A stretch of DNA of 64,000 bases from Mesorhizobium sp. WSM4313 (GCF_002294725.1 NZ_NSFT01000005.1:351530-415529); one strand, 5' to 3'; shown: positions 19,329-28,230, counted from the stretch's first letter. Notes: generated from the sequence alone by a model not told the origin. Translations and numbers: made by a program.

Positions 19329-20195
19329 CTAAAAACCGACCAATCTTCTGACGTCCTGCGGCGACATGCCCGCCTCCCGGAGGGAGGCCAGGCCGGTGTC
19401 CTTGAAGCTCTTGGACAGTTTCCTGCCGTCCGCACCGAGGATCAGGCGGTGGTGGAAATAACGCGGCTGCGGCAGGCCGAGCAGTTGCTGCAGCAGGCGC
19501 TGCACCCCGGTCGCCGAATAGAGGTCCTGGCCGCGCACGACATGGCTGACAGCCTGCAGCGCGTCGTCGACGACGACGGCGAGATGGTAACTGGTCGGGA
19601 TGTCGCGGCGGGCGACGATGACGTCGCCCCAGGCCCGCGGTTGTGCTTCGATTGCTCGCGTCGCCGACATCGTCTCGTCGGTGAACTCCACCCACAGGCC
19701 GGCCGTGACGCGCGCCATCGCCGCCTCGACGTCGAGCCGCCAGGCGAAAGGCATGTTGTCCGCGATCCGCCGCTTGCGTTCCTTCATCGGCAAGTGCTTG
19801 TCGAGCGGCGGATAGAGCGGCACGCCGTCCGGATCGCGCGGCCAGTCGCGGCCGCCGGTCTCGGCGATAAAGGCGCGGATCTCGCCGCGACTCATGAAGG
19901 CCGGATAGACGAGTTCCTCGGCGATCAACCGGTCCAGCACCTCCCGGTATTCGGCGAAATGCTCGGACTGGCGGCGCACCGGTTCTTCCCAGCGCAATCC
20001 CAGCCATTCGAGGTCGCGGAAAATGCCGGCTTCGAATTCGGGCGTGCAGCGCAGGACATCGATATCCTCGATGCGCAGCAGTAGGCGCCCGCCGACCTGC
20101 GCCGCCATGCGCTGGTTGAGCAGAGCCGAGTAGGCATGGCCGAGATGCAATTGGCCATTGGGGCTCGGCGCGAAGCGGAATGTCAGGAGTGTCAT
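19329..20195 (-). CDS. gluQ: Glutamyl-Q tRNA(Asp) synthetase
   Basis: A 288-residue paralogue of the GluRS catalytic core without an anticodon-binding domain. It attaches glutamate to queuosine at position 34 of tRNA-Asp. The HIGH-type motif HLGH is at 17-20 in FAPSPNGQLHLGHAYSAL, and KLSKS appears near 255. The zinc-ligand cysteines found in the E. coli enzyme are missing at the expected place (YPAFMSRGEIRAF), a variant I believe occurs in other alphaproteobacteria. Confidence 0.9.
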   Translation of the reverse strand: MTLLTFRFAPSPNGQLHLGHAYSALLNQRMAAQVGGRLLLRIEDIDVLRCTPEFEAGIFRDLEWLGLRWEEPVRRQSEHFAEYREVLDRLIAEELVYPAFMSRGEIRAFIAETGGRDWPRDPDGVPLYPPLDKHLPMKERKRRIADNMPFAWRLDVEAAMARVTAGLWVEFTDETMSATRAIEAQPRAWGDVIVARRDIPTSYHLAVVVDDALQAVSHVVRGQDLYSATGVQRLLQQLLGLPQPRYFHHRLILGADGRKLSKSFKDTGLASLREAGMSPQDVRRLVGF

Positions 20196-20286
20196 ATCTC
20201 GGGCGGTATTCGGGTTGAAAGGCGCTTCCGCCGGTTGCTAGTTAGCCATCAATTGCCATTTCGCGGGCGCCCTGGGAACAAGCAAC

Positions 20287-20946
20287 GTGCAACGCATCGC
20301 CTCGCTGGATGACATTGCGACAGGGCTCGACGCGCTCTGCCGGATCGATCCGCGGCTGGCGGCCGTGCGCGGCCGGGCGGGCGAAGTGCCGCTGCGGCTG
20401 TCGGAACCTGGCTTTCAGAGCCTCGCTTCCATTATCGTTTCACAGCAAGTTTCCCGCGCCAGCGCCGACGCCATCTTCGGGCGGCTGGTGAAGCTTGTCG
20501 ACCCGCTGACGCCGCAAGCAATCCTTGCCGCCGGCGAGGGCGTGTTTCGCGAGGCCGGGCTGTCGCGGCCGAAGCAGCGCGGGCTGCTCGCCGTCGCCGA
20601 AGCGGTGGCCTGCGGGCTCGATCTCGATCACCTGTGCACGCTGGACGCCGGCGAGGCGATCGCGGCGATGACGGCCGTGCCCGGCATCGGCCCATGGACG
20701 GCCGAATGCTACCTTTTGTTTGCCGCCGGGCACCCGGATGTGTTTCCCGCGCGCGACGTCGCCTTGCAGACGGCGGTCGGCCATGCGCTCGGAATCGACC
20801 CGCGTCCGCCGGAGAAAATGCTTATCCGGCTGGCCGAATCATGGAGCCCATGGCGGGGTGTCGCGTCGCGGCTTTTTTGGGCTTATTACCGGGAATTGAA
20901 GGGCAGGGATGCGGCGCCGACTGTCGAAATGGCAAAAAAAGCCTGA
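20287..20946 (+). CDS. DNA-3-methyladenine glycosylase II (AlkA type)
   Basis: A 219-residue HhH-GPD base-excision glycosylase that removes alkylated purines. Helix-hairpin-helix motif VPGIGPWTAE is at 131-140; the likely catalytic aspartate is Asp157 in FPARDVAL. The N-terminal AlkA subdomain is short, as in the compact alphaproteobacterial forms. The start is GTG at 20287. No ada gene is nearby. Confidence 0.87.
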   Translation: MQRIASLDDIATGLDALCRIDPRLAAVRGRAGEVPLRLSEPGFQSLASIIVSQQVSRASADAIFGRLVKLVDPLTPQAILAAGEGVFREAGLSRPKQRGLLAVAEAVACGLDLDHLCTLDAGEAIAAMTAVPGIGPWTAECYLLFAAGHPDVFPARDVALQTAVGHALGIDPRPPEKMLIRLAESWSPWRGVASRLFWAYYRELKGRDAAPTVEMAKKA

Positions 20947-21057
20947 AAATCATGCGGTTTTGGCGATTTCGACGCACGACAATCCGCTTCACATCCCTGT
21001 CATGTCGGGCTTACAGTATCCGCGCCGTTCGGTTCTAGAAGCAAGGAGGCGAAGGAC

Positions 21058-21615
21058 GTGACGGTTGCCGTATCTCCGGATGGGCTTCCCGCGCTGGTGC
21101 TGAACGCGGACTACCGTCCGCTCAGCTATTATCCCCTGTCGCTCTGGTCGTGGCAGGACGCCATCAAGGCCGTCTTCCTCGACCGGGTCAACATTGTCGC
21201 CGAATACGAGCACGCCGTCTCTTCGCCGACCTTCTCGATGAAGCTGCCGAGCGTGGTCAGCCTCAAAGCCTATGTGAAGCCGTCCAGGCATCCCGCCTTC
21301 ACGCGCTTCAACGTGTTCCTGCGCGACCGCTTCCAGTGCCAGTATTGCGGAACGCCCGAGGATCTGACGTTCGACCATGTCATCCCGCGCCATCGCGGCG
21401 GAGCGACGACGTGGGAGAATGTCGTCGCCGCCTGCTCGCCTTGCAACCTCCGCAAGGGCGGCATGATGCCGGCCCAGGCCAAGATGTGGCCGCTGCAAAA
21501 GCCTTATCAGCCGACCATGCACGACCTGCACAACAACGGCCGCCTGTTCCCGCCCAACCATCTGCATGAAAGCTGGATGGATTATCTCTACTGGGATGTC
21601 GAACTCGAACCTTGA
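21058..21615 (+). CDS. HNH endonuclease family protein
   Basis: A 185-residue protein with a central HNH/McrA-like domain: zinc cysteines CQYC (about 98-101) and CSPC (about 137-140) flank the metal-binding FDHVIPRHRGG and the asparagine in WENVVAAC. The N-terminal 90 residues (LVLNADYRPLSYYPLS) are conserved in many proteobacteria, where this is a single-copy chromosomal gene of unknown role rather than a restriction enzyme. GTG start with a near-perfect AAGGAGG site. Confidence 0.85.
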   Translation: MTVAVSPDGLPALVLNADYRPLSYYPLSLWSWQDAIKAVFLDRVNIVAEYEHAVSSPTFSMKLPSVVSLKAYVKPSRHPAFTRFNVFLRDRFQCQYCGTPEDLTFDHVIPRHRGGATTWENVVAACSPCNLRKGGMMPAQAKMWPLQKPYQPTMHDLHNNGRLFPPNHLHESWMDYLYWDVELEP

Positions 21616-21624
21616 GATCGTTCG

Positions 21625-21743
21625 AGAATTCGGGAGGCTGGCCGTCTGAAGCAAGCGTCTGCGCTTCCGGTGCTCACGTACTGTAAGTACGCTCCGCTCC
21701 GGTTCTCGACGCTCACTTCAAACGACTCATCCTGCCGAATTCT
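21625..21743. repeat. Dispersed palindromic element, family A copy 2
   Basis: A 119-bp element with arms AGAATTCGG/CCGAATTCT and the 49-bp family core at 21660-21708 (TGCGCTTCCGGTGCTC, GTACT/AGTAC hairpin, CGCTCCGCTCCGGTTCTCG). It begins 10 bp after the HNH stop and ends 35 bp before the stop of the convergent dsbB. The outer arms differ from copies 1 and 3, so only the core is strictly shared. Confidence 0.82.
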
Positions 21744-21777
21744 GTGAACGATCTCGCGCCGCCGCTTTGGTGCCGGC

Positions 21778-22296
21778 TCAGTCCCGCGCGAGCGCGCTGC
21801 GGAAGGCGACGGCGGCGAGGACGAGGCTGGCGATGGCGTTCCAGCCGGCGAGCGACAGGCCGAGGATGCGAAGGGCGGCCTTGTCGCAGGAGGGCGGCAC
21901 GAACTTGTCGAGCGCGTCGAGCACGCCCTTGCCGCCAGTGTCGACCGGACCGGCGCCGGCGGTGCAGTCGGCCGGACCTTGCCACCATGCCCATTCGACG
22001 CCCGAATGATAGACGCCGAGATAGAGGCCGTAGAGCATCAGCAAGCCGCCGATCGCGAGCAGCCCGCGCGTCACCCAGGCCGGCGCACGCAGCATCGAGG
22101 CGATCGCCGCCAGCACCATCAGCGGCACGCCGATATAGTAGGGCGTGCGCTGCTCCAGGCAGAGATGGCAGGGGATGTAGCCGCCGATATATTGGAAGGC
22201 GAGCGCCGAGCCGACCGTCGCGGCCATGGCGACGGCGAGAAAGAGCGCCGCGCGCATGCGCTGGCGTCCGGTATCGGCATTCATGGTCGCGGTCAT
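21778..22296 (-). CDS. dsbB: Disulfide bond formation protein B
   Basis: A 172-residue inner-membrane quinone-linked oxidase that re-oxidises DsbA. It has four membrane segments. The first periplasmic cysteine pair is CHLC (about 58-61) and the second pair lies in PADCTAG and PPSCDKA. The N-terminus could also be the ATG at 22284. It lies 23 bp downstream of yqaA on the same strand. Confidence 0.87.
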   Translation of the reverse strand: MTATMNADTGRQRMRAALFLAVAMAATVGSALAFQYIGGYIPCHLCLEQRTPYYIGVPLMVLAAIASMLRAPAWVTRGLLAIGGLLMLYGLYLGVYHSGVEWAWWQGPADCTAGAGPVDTGGKGVLDALDKFVPPSCDKAALRILGLSLAGWNAIASLVLAAVAFRSALARD

Positions 22297-22319
22297 CTAT
22301 CGGGTCCGTTGTTGCGTCG

Positions 22320-22910
22320 CTATCCGTGGGCGTATCTGACGAGGATATAGAGCAAAATCAGGGCAGTGGCGCCGGCGCCGACAATCAATCCCAAGCGCTT
22401 TTCGATGAACTCTCTGATCTCCTCGCCATAGCGGCGAAGCAGCCAGGCAAGCAGCAGGAAACGCGCGCCGCGCGCCACGATCGCGAGCCCGATGAAGAGC
22501 AACAGATTGACGCCGATGACGCCCGACAGGATCGTCACCACTTTGATCGGCGGCAGATGGGCCGCGCCCGAGGTGACCAGCATCAGGATGATGAAGCCGA
22601 CGCCGGACGAGGTGCGCAACCGCTCGAATTCGTCATATTTGCCGTAGAATTCGAGCACCGGCTTGGCGACCGCCTCATAGGCATAGTGGCCGATGAACCA
22701 GCCGGCGACGCCGCCCAGGACCGAAGCGACCGTGGCTATCAGCGCATAGCGATAGGCGCGCTGGGGTTTGGACAGCGCCATCGGCAGGAAGAGCACGTCG
22801 GCCGGCACCAGGAAGACCGAGCTTTCGACGAAGGCAATGAAGGCCAGCCACCATTCGGCCGATTTGCGCGCCGCCAGCGACAGGGTCCAGTCGTAAAGTC
22901 CGCGAAGCAT
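22320..22910 (-). CDS. YqaA-family (DedA/VTT-like) membrane protein
   Basis: A 196-residue membrane protein of the SNARE-associated/VTT superfamily, related to DedA, with about five segments. Motifs include FIAFVESSVFLVPADVLFLP early on, a GxxxGWFIGHYA helix and SGAAHLPPIKVVTILSG. Members are thought to act as lipid scramblases or transporters. The ATG at 22910 after AGGAGAGCCG is preferred over an upstream frame to 22934. Probably co-transcribed with dsbB. Confidence 0.83.
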   Translation of the reverse strand: MLRGLYDWTLSLAARKSAEWWLAFIAFVESSVFLVPADVLFLPMALSKPQRAYRYALIATVASVLGGVAGWFIGHYAYEAVAKPVLEFYGKYDEFERLRTSSGVGFIILMLVTSGAAHLPPIKVVTILSGVIGVNLLLFIGLAIVARGARFLLLAWLLRRYGEEIREFIEKRLGLIVGAGATALILLYILVRYAHG

Positions 22911-22934
22911 CGGCTCTCCTAATGCGATTGACAC

Positions 22935-23014
22935 AATTCCGGACGGAAAACCGCTGCGCTTTTCCTGGAATTACCTAATGCATGTCGCCCAAACGGCGCA
23001 GCGGTTTTCGGCCA
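22935..23014. repeat. Dispersed hairpin elements, family B copies 2a and 2b
   Basis: 22935-22972 is a nested palindrome (AATTCC/GGAATT outside, GGAAAA/TTTTCC inside, loop CCGCTGCGC). 22979-23014 is a degenerate ATGCATGTC-type copy in the reverse direction. The remaining bases to the tRNA promoter (23015-23186) show no ORF or other signal that I can support. Confidence 0.7.
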
Positions 23015-23186
23015 CCGGCACGGACGAAACAAGGACCCAAAGCGCCGCAGCCGCCATTATCGACCGGGCACCTTAAACATTCGCCTCTCTAGAAAGATTT
23101 CCTGCGGCGCACAATGGCGGCGGTCCTTACAAGACCGCCGGATGCTGTTTGGCCGAAGCGGCGCCGGCAAATCCGCAACAGGCCAG

Positions 23187-23214
23187 TTGACGAACACCCA
23201 TCCGCCCGTATAGT
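23187..23214 (+). promoter_or_regulatory. Sigma70-type promoter of tRNA-Leu
   Basis: TTGACG (23187-23192), 16 bases, TATAGT (23209-23214), followed by a GC-rich discriminator. Transcription would begin near 23221, about 22 bases ahead of the mature tRNA. Confidence 0.7.
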
Positions 23215-23242
23215 CCGCGCCCATCCAGGCCGCCCGGCCTGA

Positions 23243-23327
23243 GCCCCTATGGCGGAATTGGTAGACGCGCTCGACTCAAAATCGAGTTCCGCAAGGAGTG
23301 CTGGTTCGATCCCGGCTAGGGGCACCA
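23243..23327 (+). tRNA. tRNA-Leu (anticodon CAA)
   Basis: An 85-nt type II tRNA. The acceptor stem GCCCCTA pairs with TAGGGGC, followed by ACCA with CCA encoded. The D-arm contains GGCGGAATTGGTAGACGC, the anticodon loop CTCAAAA gives CAA (reads UUG), and the long variable arm and GGTTCGATCCC T-arm are present. It is flanked upstream by a matching promoter. Confidence 0.95.
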
Positions 23328-23338
23328 TTCTTCGCTCT

Positions 23339-23419
23339 GCGAGCTTCGCATGGCAGGCCACCCTTTTTGCTTCGGGTGGCAGGCCATTGCCCCTACGAGC
23401 TTCGCATGGCAGGCCATCC
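23339..23419. repeat. Short direct repeats just downstream of tRNA-Leu
   Basis: GAGCTTCGCATGGCAGGCCA occurs at 23341-23360 and again at 23397-23416; a shorter relative, GCTTCGGGTGGCAGGCCA, lies between them (about 23369-23386). GCCACCC and GGGTGGC in the centre can pair. The repeats start 12 bp after the tRNA 3' end and run up to the stop of the next gene. Confidence 0.75.
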
Positions 23420-23427
23420 CGAATGCC

Positions 23428-24588
23428 CTACCGCATATTCCCCGTATGCCCCTGCGAGTAGCGCCCCGGCTGCGGCCACACCGTCAGGCCATGCGGCTCG
23501 GCGCCGACGCGGATTTTCGTCACGGCGCCGCTGGTGGTGTCGATCATATAAACCTCGCTGTCGAAGCGGCCCGACAGCCATAGCTGCCTGCCGTCGGCGC
23601 TGACATTGCCCATGTCGGGGCTGCCGCCGCCGGGGATCGGCCATTGCGCGATCACGGCGCGGGTGGCGAAGTCGATCACCGTAATGCTGCCCGGGCCCCT
23701 GGCCTTGCCCTGCTCCATCCTGTGCGAGCCGCGGTTCGAGACGTAGAGCCGCTTGCCGTCGCGGCTGACGACGAAGCCGTGCGCGCCGATGCCGGTGTGG
23801 ATGAAGCCGATTTCCCGAAAACTGTCCCCGTCGACCAGGAACACGCCGTCATTCATCATGTCGGCGACGTAGAAGACCTTCCCGTCGGGCGATAGGCGGA
23901 TGTCCTGCGGCATGCCCATCCTGGAGAAGTCGAGATGGCCGAGCAACTTCTGGTTCTTCAGGTCGATCTTGGCCAGGCCGCCGTTGCCATATTCGCAGGT
24001 GAAGATCGCGTAGGAGCCGTCGGCAGAGAAGTCGGCATGGTTGATCCCCGGGCAAGTCGGCGTCGGCAGGCTGGATTTCAACGCCATGGTCGTCGGATCG
24101 CGGAAATCGAGCTGCTCCATCGCCTCGTCGACGACGATTGCCGCGCTGCCGTCCGGCATGAAATACAGATTATAGGGGTCGTCGACCGGGATCTGCTGGC
24201 CGGGCCTGGCCGTCATCGGGTCGATCGGCGTAAGGCTGCCGTTCCTGCCGGTGCCGTTGTTGGCGACCCACAGCGTCTTCAAATCCCAGGACGGCACGAC
24301 ATGCTGCGGCTTGCTGCCGACCGGAAAGCGGCCGACCTCCTTCAAGGTGACGGTGTCGATCACCGAGACGGAGTTGGAGGAGCGGTTCGGCACATAGACG
24401 CGTGGCAGTGCGCCGGCGGTGGCGGGGCTCAGATGGCCGGCCGTGGTCTGGCTGTAGATGTTGACCGGGGGAGGGGGCGGATCGCTGCAATCCTCCGGGC
24501 AGGTGTCGGCCACGGCTCGAGCCGGAAACATGGCGAGCAGGACAAGCGGCGCACAAAGGCGGGCGAAGCGCAGGACGATATCGATCAT
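23428..24588 (-). CDS. Secreted YncE/YVTN-type beta-propeller protein
   Basis: A 386-residue exported protein. A signal peptide (residues 1-27, ending near RAVA-DTC) precedes a CPEDCSDPPPPP linker and then seven or so propeller repeats with YVTN-like units (RVYVPNRSSNSVSVIDT, RLYVSNRGSHRM, KVFYVADMMNDGVFLVD). Such proteins are periplasmic or surface-bound with unclear roles; some are lactonase- or amine-dehydrogenase-like. The ATG at 24588 places the signal peptide correctly. It follows the FemAB-like gene by 71 bp on the same strand. Confidence 0.8.
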   Translation of the reverse strand: MIDIVLRFARLCAPLVLLAMFPARAVADTCPEDCSDPPPPPVNIYSQTTAGHLSPATAGALPRVYVPNRSSNSVSVIDTVTLKEVGRFPVGSKPQHVVPSWDLKTLWVANNGTGRNGSLTPIDPMTARPGQQIPVDDPYNLYFMPDGSAAIVVDEAMEQLDFRDPTTMALKSSLPTPTCPGINHADFSADGSYAIFTCEYGNGGLAKIDLKNQKLLGHLDFSRMGMPQDIRLSPDGKVFYVADMMNDGVFLVDGDSFREIGFIHTGIGAHGFVVSRDGKRLYVSNRGSHRMEQGKARGPGSITVIDFATRAVIAQWPIPGGGSPDMGNVSADGRQLWLSGRFDSEVYMIDTTSGAVTKIRVGAEPHGLTVWPQPGRYSQGHTGNMR

Positions 24589-24659
24589 TTGAAGTGCTTT
24601 GTGGTGAAGGCAGGCCGGGTCCGGCCGCCGCAAGCCATAGCCGGTGTCTCGCCGCCCAT

Positions 24660-25940
24660 TTAGCGTCTTTTCAGCAGGCTCCGCATGCGGTTGCGCAGGA
24701 TGCGCGCCATGTTGCGGGTCTCGCGGTAGAGATGCAGTTGCGAGGCGGCCTGACGGGCCAGCCGGTCGGCGTCCGGCGTCAGCCCGATCACCAGCGTGCC
24801 CATCGGCTTGCGCTCGCTCCACAGACGGCTCATCACCGGATGGTCCGGAACCGCGCAGGAATCGGTCATGACGATGTTGGGATCGTCGAGATGCTGCCTG
24901 GTCACCTCGATCATCAAGAGCGTGCCCGGCGAATAGGCGGAGAGCGCCTCGTCATAGGCCGTCTTCCAGGTATAGGCGACGCCGGCCTCGACGAAGACGA
25001 CCAGGCAGGCGATGGTGCGGCCGTCGAGCGTCAAGAGGTGGATGCGGCACATGTCCTGCTCGGCCAGCCTGTGCACGGCCTCGCGGGCGAAGGCGGCGCG
25101 GTAGCGGTCGATCGCCATCGCGGTGCGCTCGCGGCCTTTCCAGCCGGCCGCTTCCAGCGTCAGGAAGCTTTCGATGGCGTGGCGGATCTCGTCCGGCCCG
25201 CGCGCCACGGTGTGCTCCAGCTTGCCGAGGTCGGCGAGACGCCGCTTCAGGCGGCGGAATTCGCGATAGTGATGCGCGCGCAGCGATGCCTTGAGGTAGT
25301 CCTCGCCGTCGGCGTCGCTATCGAGCACCGGACGCTCGACCTTGCCGGTGGTCACCATGGTCAAGCCGCGGCTGTCGGCAAAGGAGGTGAGCAGACTCGC
25401 CACCGGACCGTCAAGGCGCATATCGGGCAGCACGAAAACCTTGGGCAACTTGAGATGCGGCCGCGACAGCATCGAGAAGAAATCCTCGATGACGCCGACC
25501 GGATCGTCGCGATCGACCAGCGGCGTTCCGAGCGGGCCGAACGGGCTCGACCATGCGCGCATCACCGGGACGCCGAGCGGGATCGCCGGCCGCTCGACCG
25601 AGAACGGCGCCAGAAGCCGCAGCCGGTTGCGGTATTCGTCGCCGTCGCGGATGACGGCCAGCCGCACCTCGCGGTCTTCCAGCCGCGGCATCGCCGGCGC
25701 CAGGAAGCGCGGGTTGAAGAAGACGTTCGGCTCGATTGTGCGGGCGCTGAGATAGTCAAGCTCCTCGACAAGGTCGAAGCCGGCCGAGGCCGGGTAGATG
25801 GCGAGCTTGCGCTCCGGCCTGTTGCTGGCGAAGAGCTCGATATGGGCGGGGTCGACCTCGCGCGCCAGGCCGGCAAGGTTGGAAACCATGGCGCCGGCGG
25901 TGCCGCCGCTGGTCTCTTCGAGCAACGGGACGGCGGCCAT
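24660..25940 (-). CDS. FemAB/CelD-like GNAT acyltransferase
   Basis: A 426-residue protein whose C-terminal two thirds fit the BioF2-like acetyltransferase domain (PF13480) seen in CelD and other exopolysaccharide proteins: HHYREFRRLKRRLADLG, then FLTLEAAGWKGRERTAM, CRIHLLTLDGRTIAC and YSPGTLLMIEVTRQ. The N-terminal 150 residues are less familiar. Its start overlaps the flippase stop (ATGA), so the two are translated together. Acylation of a surface polysaccharide is an inference from this pairing. The frame extending to 26141 lies inside the flippase and is not used. Confidence 0.75.
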   Translation of the reverse strand: MAAVPLLEETSGGTAGAMVSNLAGLAREVDPAHIELFASNRPERKLAIYPASAGFDLVEELDYLSARTIEPNVFFNPRFLAPAMPRLEDREVRLAVIRDGDEYRNRLRLLAPFSVERPAIPLGVPVMRAWSSPFGPLGTPLVDRDDPVGVIEDFFSMLSRPHLKLPKVFVLPDMRLDGPVASLLTSFADSRGLTMVTTGKVERPVLDSDADGEDYLKASLRAHHYREFRRLKRRLADLGKLEHTVARGPDEIRHAIESFLTLEAAGWKGRERTAMAIDRYRAAFAREAVHRLAEQDMCRIHLLTLDGRTIACLVVFVEAGVAYTWKTAYDEALSAYSPGTLLMIEVTRQHLDDPNIVMTDSCAVPDHPVMSRLWSERKPMGTLVIGLTPDADRLARQAASQLHLYRETRNMARILRNRMRSLLKRR

Positions 25941-27343
25941 CAGGCGACTTCCTTGTTTGCGGGCACGAAGATCGCCATCACGATGCCGAGCTTGCGCCAG
26001 ACGGTGAAGGAGAGCGCGCTGGCCTCGAAGACCATGGCGAGGCTGGTGGCGATTGCCGCGCCCCAGAGGCCGAACAGCGGAATGAGGATCACGTTGAGGC
26101 CGATGTTGAGCGCAAGCGTCATGGCATAGACGGCGGCGCAAATGTTCTGGTTGCCGCTCATGGTGAGCAGGCTTTCGCAGGGGCCGACGGCGGCGCGCGC
26201 CACGACGCCCAGCACCAGCAGGAAGAGCAGCGGGTAGCCGGCGGCGAATTCGGGACCGAACAGCACCAGCATAGGCTCGCCCAGCGCCAGCACCATGAGC
26301 GCCATCAGCAGCGAGGGCCAGAAGGTCCAGGAGACGGTCTCGCGGGCGAAGGCGGCGAGCCGATGCGGCTCGCCATGCGTGAACTGGGCGTAGCGCTGTG
26401 CAACGCCGGCCTTGACCGCGAAATAGACGAAATGCACGAGCGCCAGCGTCTTCACCGTGGCGAAATAGACCGCGACGTCATTGGGGTCGAGATAGGCGCC
26501 CACCATCAGCACGTCGGCATTGGTGAGCAGGAAGAAGAAGCCCTCGACCAGGAAGATCGGCAGCGAGACGAGGATCCACTGGCCGAAATGCACCGCCATC
26601 GGCCCGGCCGGGATCTTTTTCTCCATGCGCGAGGTGACGGCCATCAACTGACCCAGCGTGGTGACATAGGTTGCGGCGATGGAGGCGAAGATCGCGGTCT
26701 TGGCGTCGGGCACATAGTGCAGGCCAAGCATCAGCGCCATGAACGCCAGGATCAGCACCGGCCGCACCAGATAGGTGGGCGACAGCGCCAGCAGCGCCCA
26801 GGAATTGGCGCGCGCCAGCCCTTGCAGGAGATCGCCGAGCGCGATCATCGGCAGACAGATGACGCCGAGGATGAAGGGGATGACGTAGTAGTTCTCGATC
26901 CAATCCGAGGCGAGCCAGACGCCAAGCGCGCCGAGGCCTGCCACCAGCGTCGAGGCGACGAGCACGAAAAGGCGGCTCGCCTGCACGATGCCGCGCAGCT
27001 CGGCCAGCATGCCGCGCTCGCGATATTCGGGAATGAAACGGATGACCGAGGTGTGGAAGCCGAGGCAGGCGAGATTGCCGACGATGACCATCGTCACCCA
27101 GACCAGCACCGAGATGCCGTATTCGAACGAGCCCATCCAGCGTGCCATCAGCACCTGGCTGACGAAGGCGATGAAGGCGCTGACGATGCGGATGGAGAAG
27201 GCGATCAGCGACATGCGCCCGGCTTCGCCGCGCTCGTCGGCGGTGGACAGCACGGCATCGATGCGGCCAAGCAATGGCCGCATGCGCAGCGCCCAGCGCT
27301 GCGGCAGGAACCGCCCGGCAGTCGTTGCCGCGGAAAAGCGCAC
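25940..27343 (-). CDS. Polysaccharide flippase (Wzx/MATE-like)
   Basis: About 468 residues with 12-14 membrane segments, resembling the polysaccharide-export (PST/MVF) branch that flips lipid-linked glycans. The N-terminal helix pair SLIAFSIRIVSAFIAFVSQVLMARWMG is typical. The start is not certain: GTG at 27343 follows GGAGAGTATTCGG and is preferred; TTG 27376 and ATG 27283 are alternatives. It is the first gene of a flippase/acyltransferase/propeller cassette. No glycosyltransferase is adjacent. Confidence 0.78.
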   Translation of the reverse strand: MRFSAATTAGRFLPQRWALRMRPLLGRIDAVLSTADERGEAGRMSLIAFSIRIVSAFIAFVSQVLMARWMGSFEYGISVLVWVTMVIVGNLACLGFHTSVIRFIPEYRERGMLAELRGIVQASRLFVLVASTLVAGLGALGVWLASDWIENYYVIPFILGVICLPMIALGDLLQGLARANSWALLALSPTYLVRPVLILAFMALMLGLHYVPDAKTAIFASIAATYVTTLGQLMAVTSRMEKKIPAGPMAVHFGQWILVSLPIFLVEGFFFLLTNADVLMVGAYLDPNDVAVYFATVKTLALVHFVYFAVKAGVAQRYAQFTHGEPHRLAAFARETVSWTFWPSLLMALMVLALGEPMLVLFGPEFAAGYPLLFLLVLGVVARAAVGPCESLLTMSGNQNICAAVYAMTLALNIGLNVILIPLFGLWGAAIATSLAMVFEASALSFTVWRKLGIVMAIFVPANKEVA

Positions 27344-27430
27344 CCCGAATACTCTCCGTTTTCCGCCTCTTTCCAAGGTTTCGGTCTATCCGAAACACCT
27401 TAAGAAAGGATGGGTGGGGTGCGGGCTTTT

Positions 27431-27609
27431 CCTTCTCCCCTTGTGGGAGAAGGTGTCGCCGAAGGCGACGGATGAGGGGTGTTCCAGGGAACGCAGACCT
27501 CTCACTCCGCTGGAACACCCCTCATCCGTCTCGGCGCTATCGCGCCGATCCACCGCCCGGGGCGAGCCACGGGTCTCGCCCGTCCTTCGGACCCCACAAG
27601 GGGAGAAGG
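27431..27609. repeat. Large nested inverted repeat, family C copy 1
   Basis: The outer arms CCTTCTCCCCTTGTGGG (27431-27447) and its complement at 27592-27609 enclose inner arms GATGAGGGGTGTTCCA (27471-27486) and TGGAACACCCCTCATC (27511-27526). It occupies nearly all of the gap between the flippase promoter and the next gene. A shorter relative lies at 31735-31784. Confidence 0.82.
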
Positions 27610-27620
27610 CAAGAGGCGCC

Positions 27621-28127
27621 CTACATCCCCTGCATAGCGTCGCAGGACACATTCGGGTTCATGTCGGCGAAGGCGCCGGTGGGGTTTTGCTTCCAGGCCC
27701 AGACATGCAACTCGTAGAACGGGCCGAGGCCGTAGCGGTTGGGCGCGGTGTTGAAGTTGAACAGATGGCCTTCGAGCGAGGCCGGGCCCTTCGCGGTGAT
27801 GTATTCGACGGCGATCAGCTTCAGTGTGCCGTCGGCCATCGGCTCGTACATCACCGCTTCCGGCTTGGCGACGTCGACGGCGTCGTCCTTCAAATAGGCG
27901 GCGTTGACGTAGTGGATGCCCATGGCGCCGCCGGTGAGGCCGCTGGCGCAGGGGATCGGCGCGTAGCCTTCGGCTTTCGCCACGGCAACGTCCTCGAAGC
28001 GGCTGTCGAGCGTCCGCACCTTTTCGGCGAGCGGATTGACGGTTTCGGCCGTGGCCGCGCCCGCCATCAGCATGATGATCGAGGCAGAAGCGCCGATAAC
28101 GCATTTGATTAAGGTCTGAATGTTCAT
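27621..28127 (-). CDS. Secreted hypothetical protein
   Basis: A 168-residue protein with a clear signal peptide (residues 1-28, cut near GAATA-ETV). The mature part has a central hydrophobic strand region (GGAMGIHYVN) and an aromatic C-terminal segment (GPFYELHVWAWKQNP, then ADMNPNVSC). The two cysteines, one in PCASG and one in NVSC, could form a disulfide in the periplasm. I do not recognise the family. The start follows TTGGAGAGACAA. It is read in the same direction as two other small genes and opposite to the large LuxR regulator at 29106. Confidence 0.78.
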   Translation of the reverse strand: MNIQTLIKCVIGASASIIMLMAGAATAETVNPLAEKVRTLDSRFEDVAVAKAEGYAPIPCASGLTGGAMGIHYVNAAYLKDDAVDVAKPEAVMYEPMADGTLKLIAVEYITAKGPASLEGHLFNFNTAPNRYGLGPFYELHVWAWKQNPTGAFADMNPNVSCDAMQGM

Positions 28128-28230
28128 TTGTCTCTCCAATTGAGGCGCGCAAGCGGCGGCAGTCGACCGGTAAGCCAACTCCGAACGCCGGCGGCGCTGT
28201 CGCTAAAAGGGATGGTCGCTGATCCTGACC

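Noticed and set aside
21058..21615. HNH nuclease considered as a restriction or homing enzyme
   Set aside because: No methyltransferase, intron or intein is nearby, and this protein type is a conserved chromosomal gene in many proteobacteria.
23341..23416. 20-bp repeats considered as att sites of an integrated element
   Set aside because: They are only 56 bp apart, do not match the tRNA 3' end, and there is no integrase or foreign cargo.
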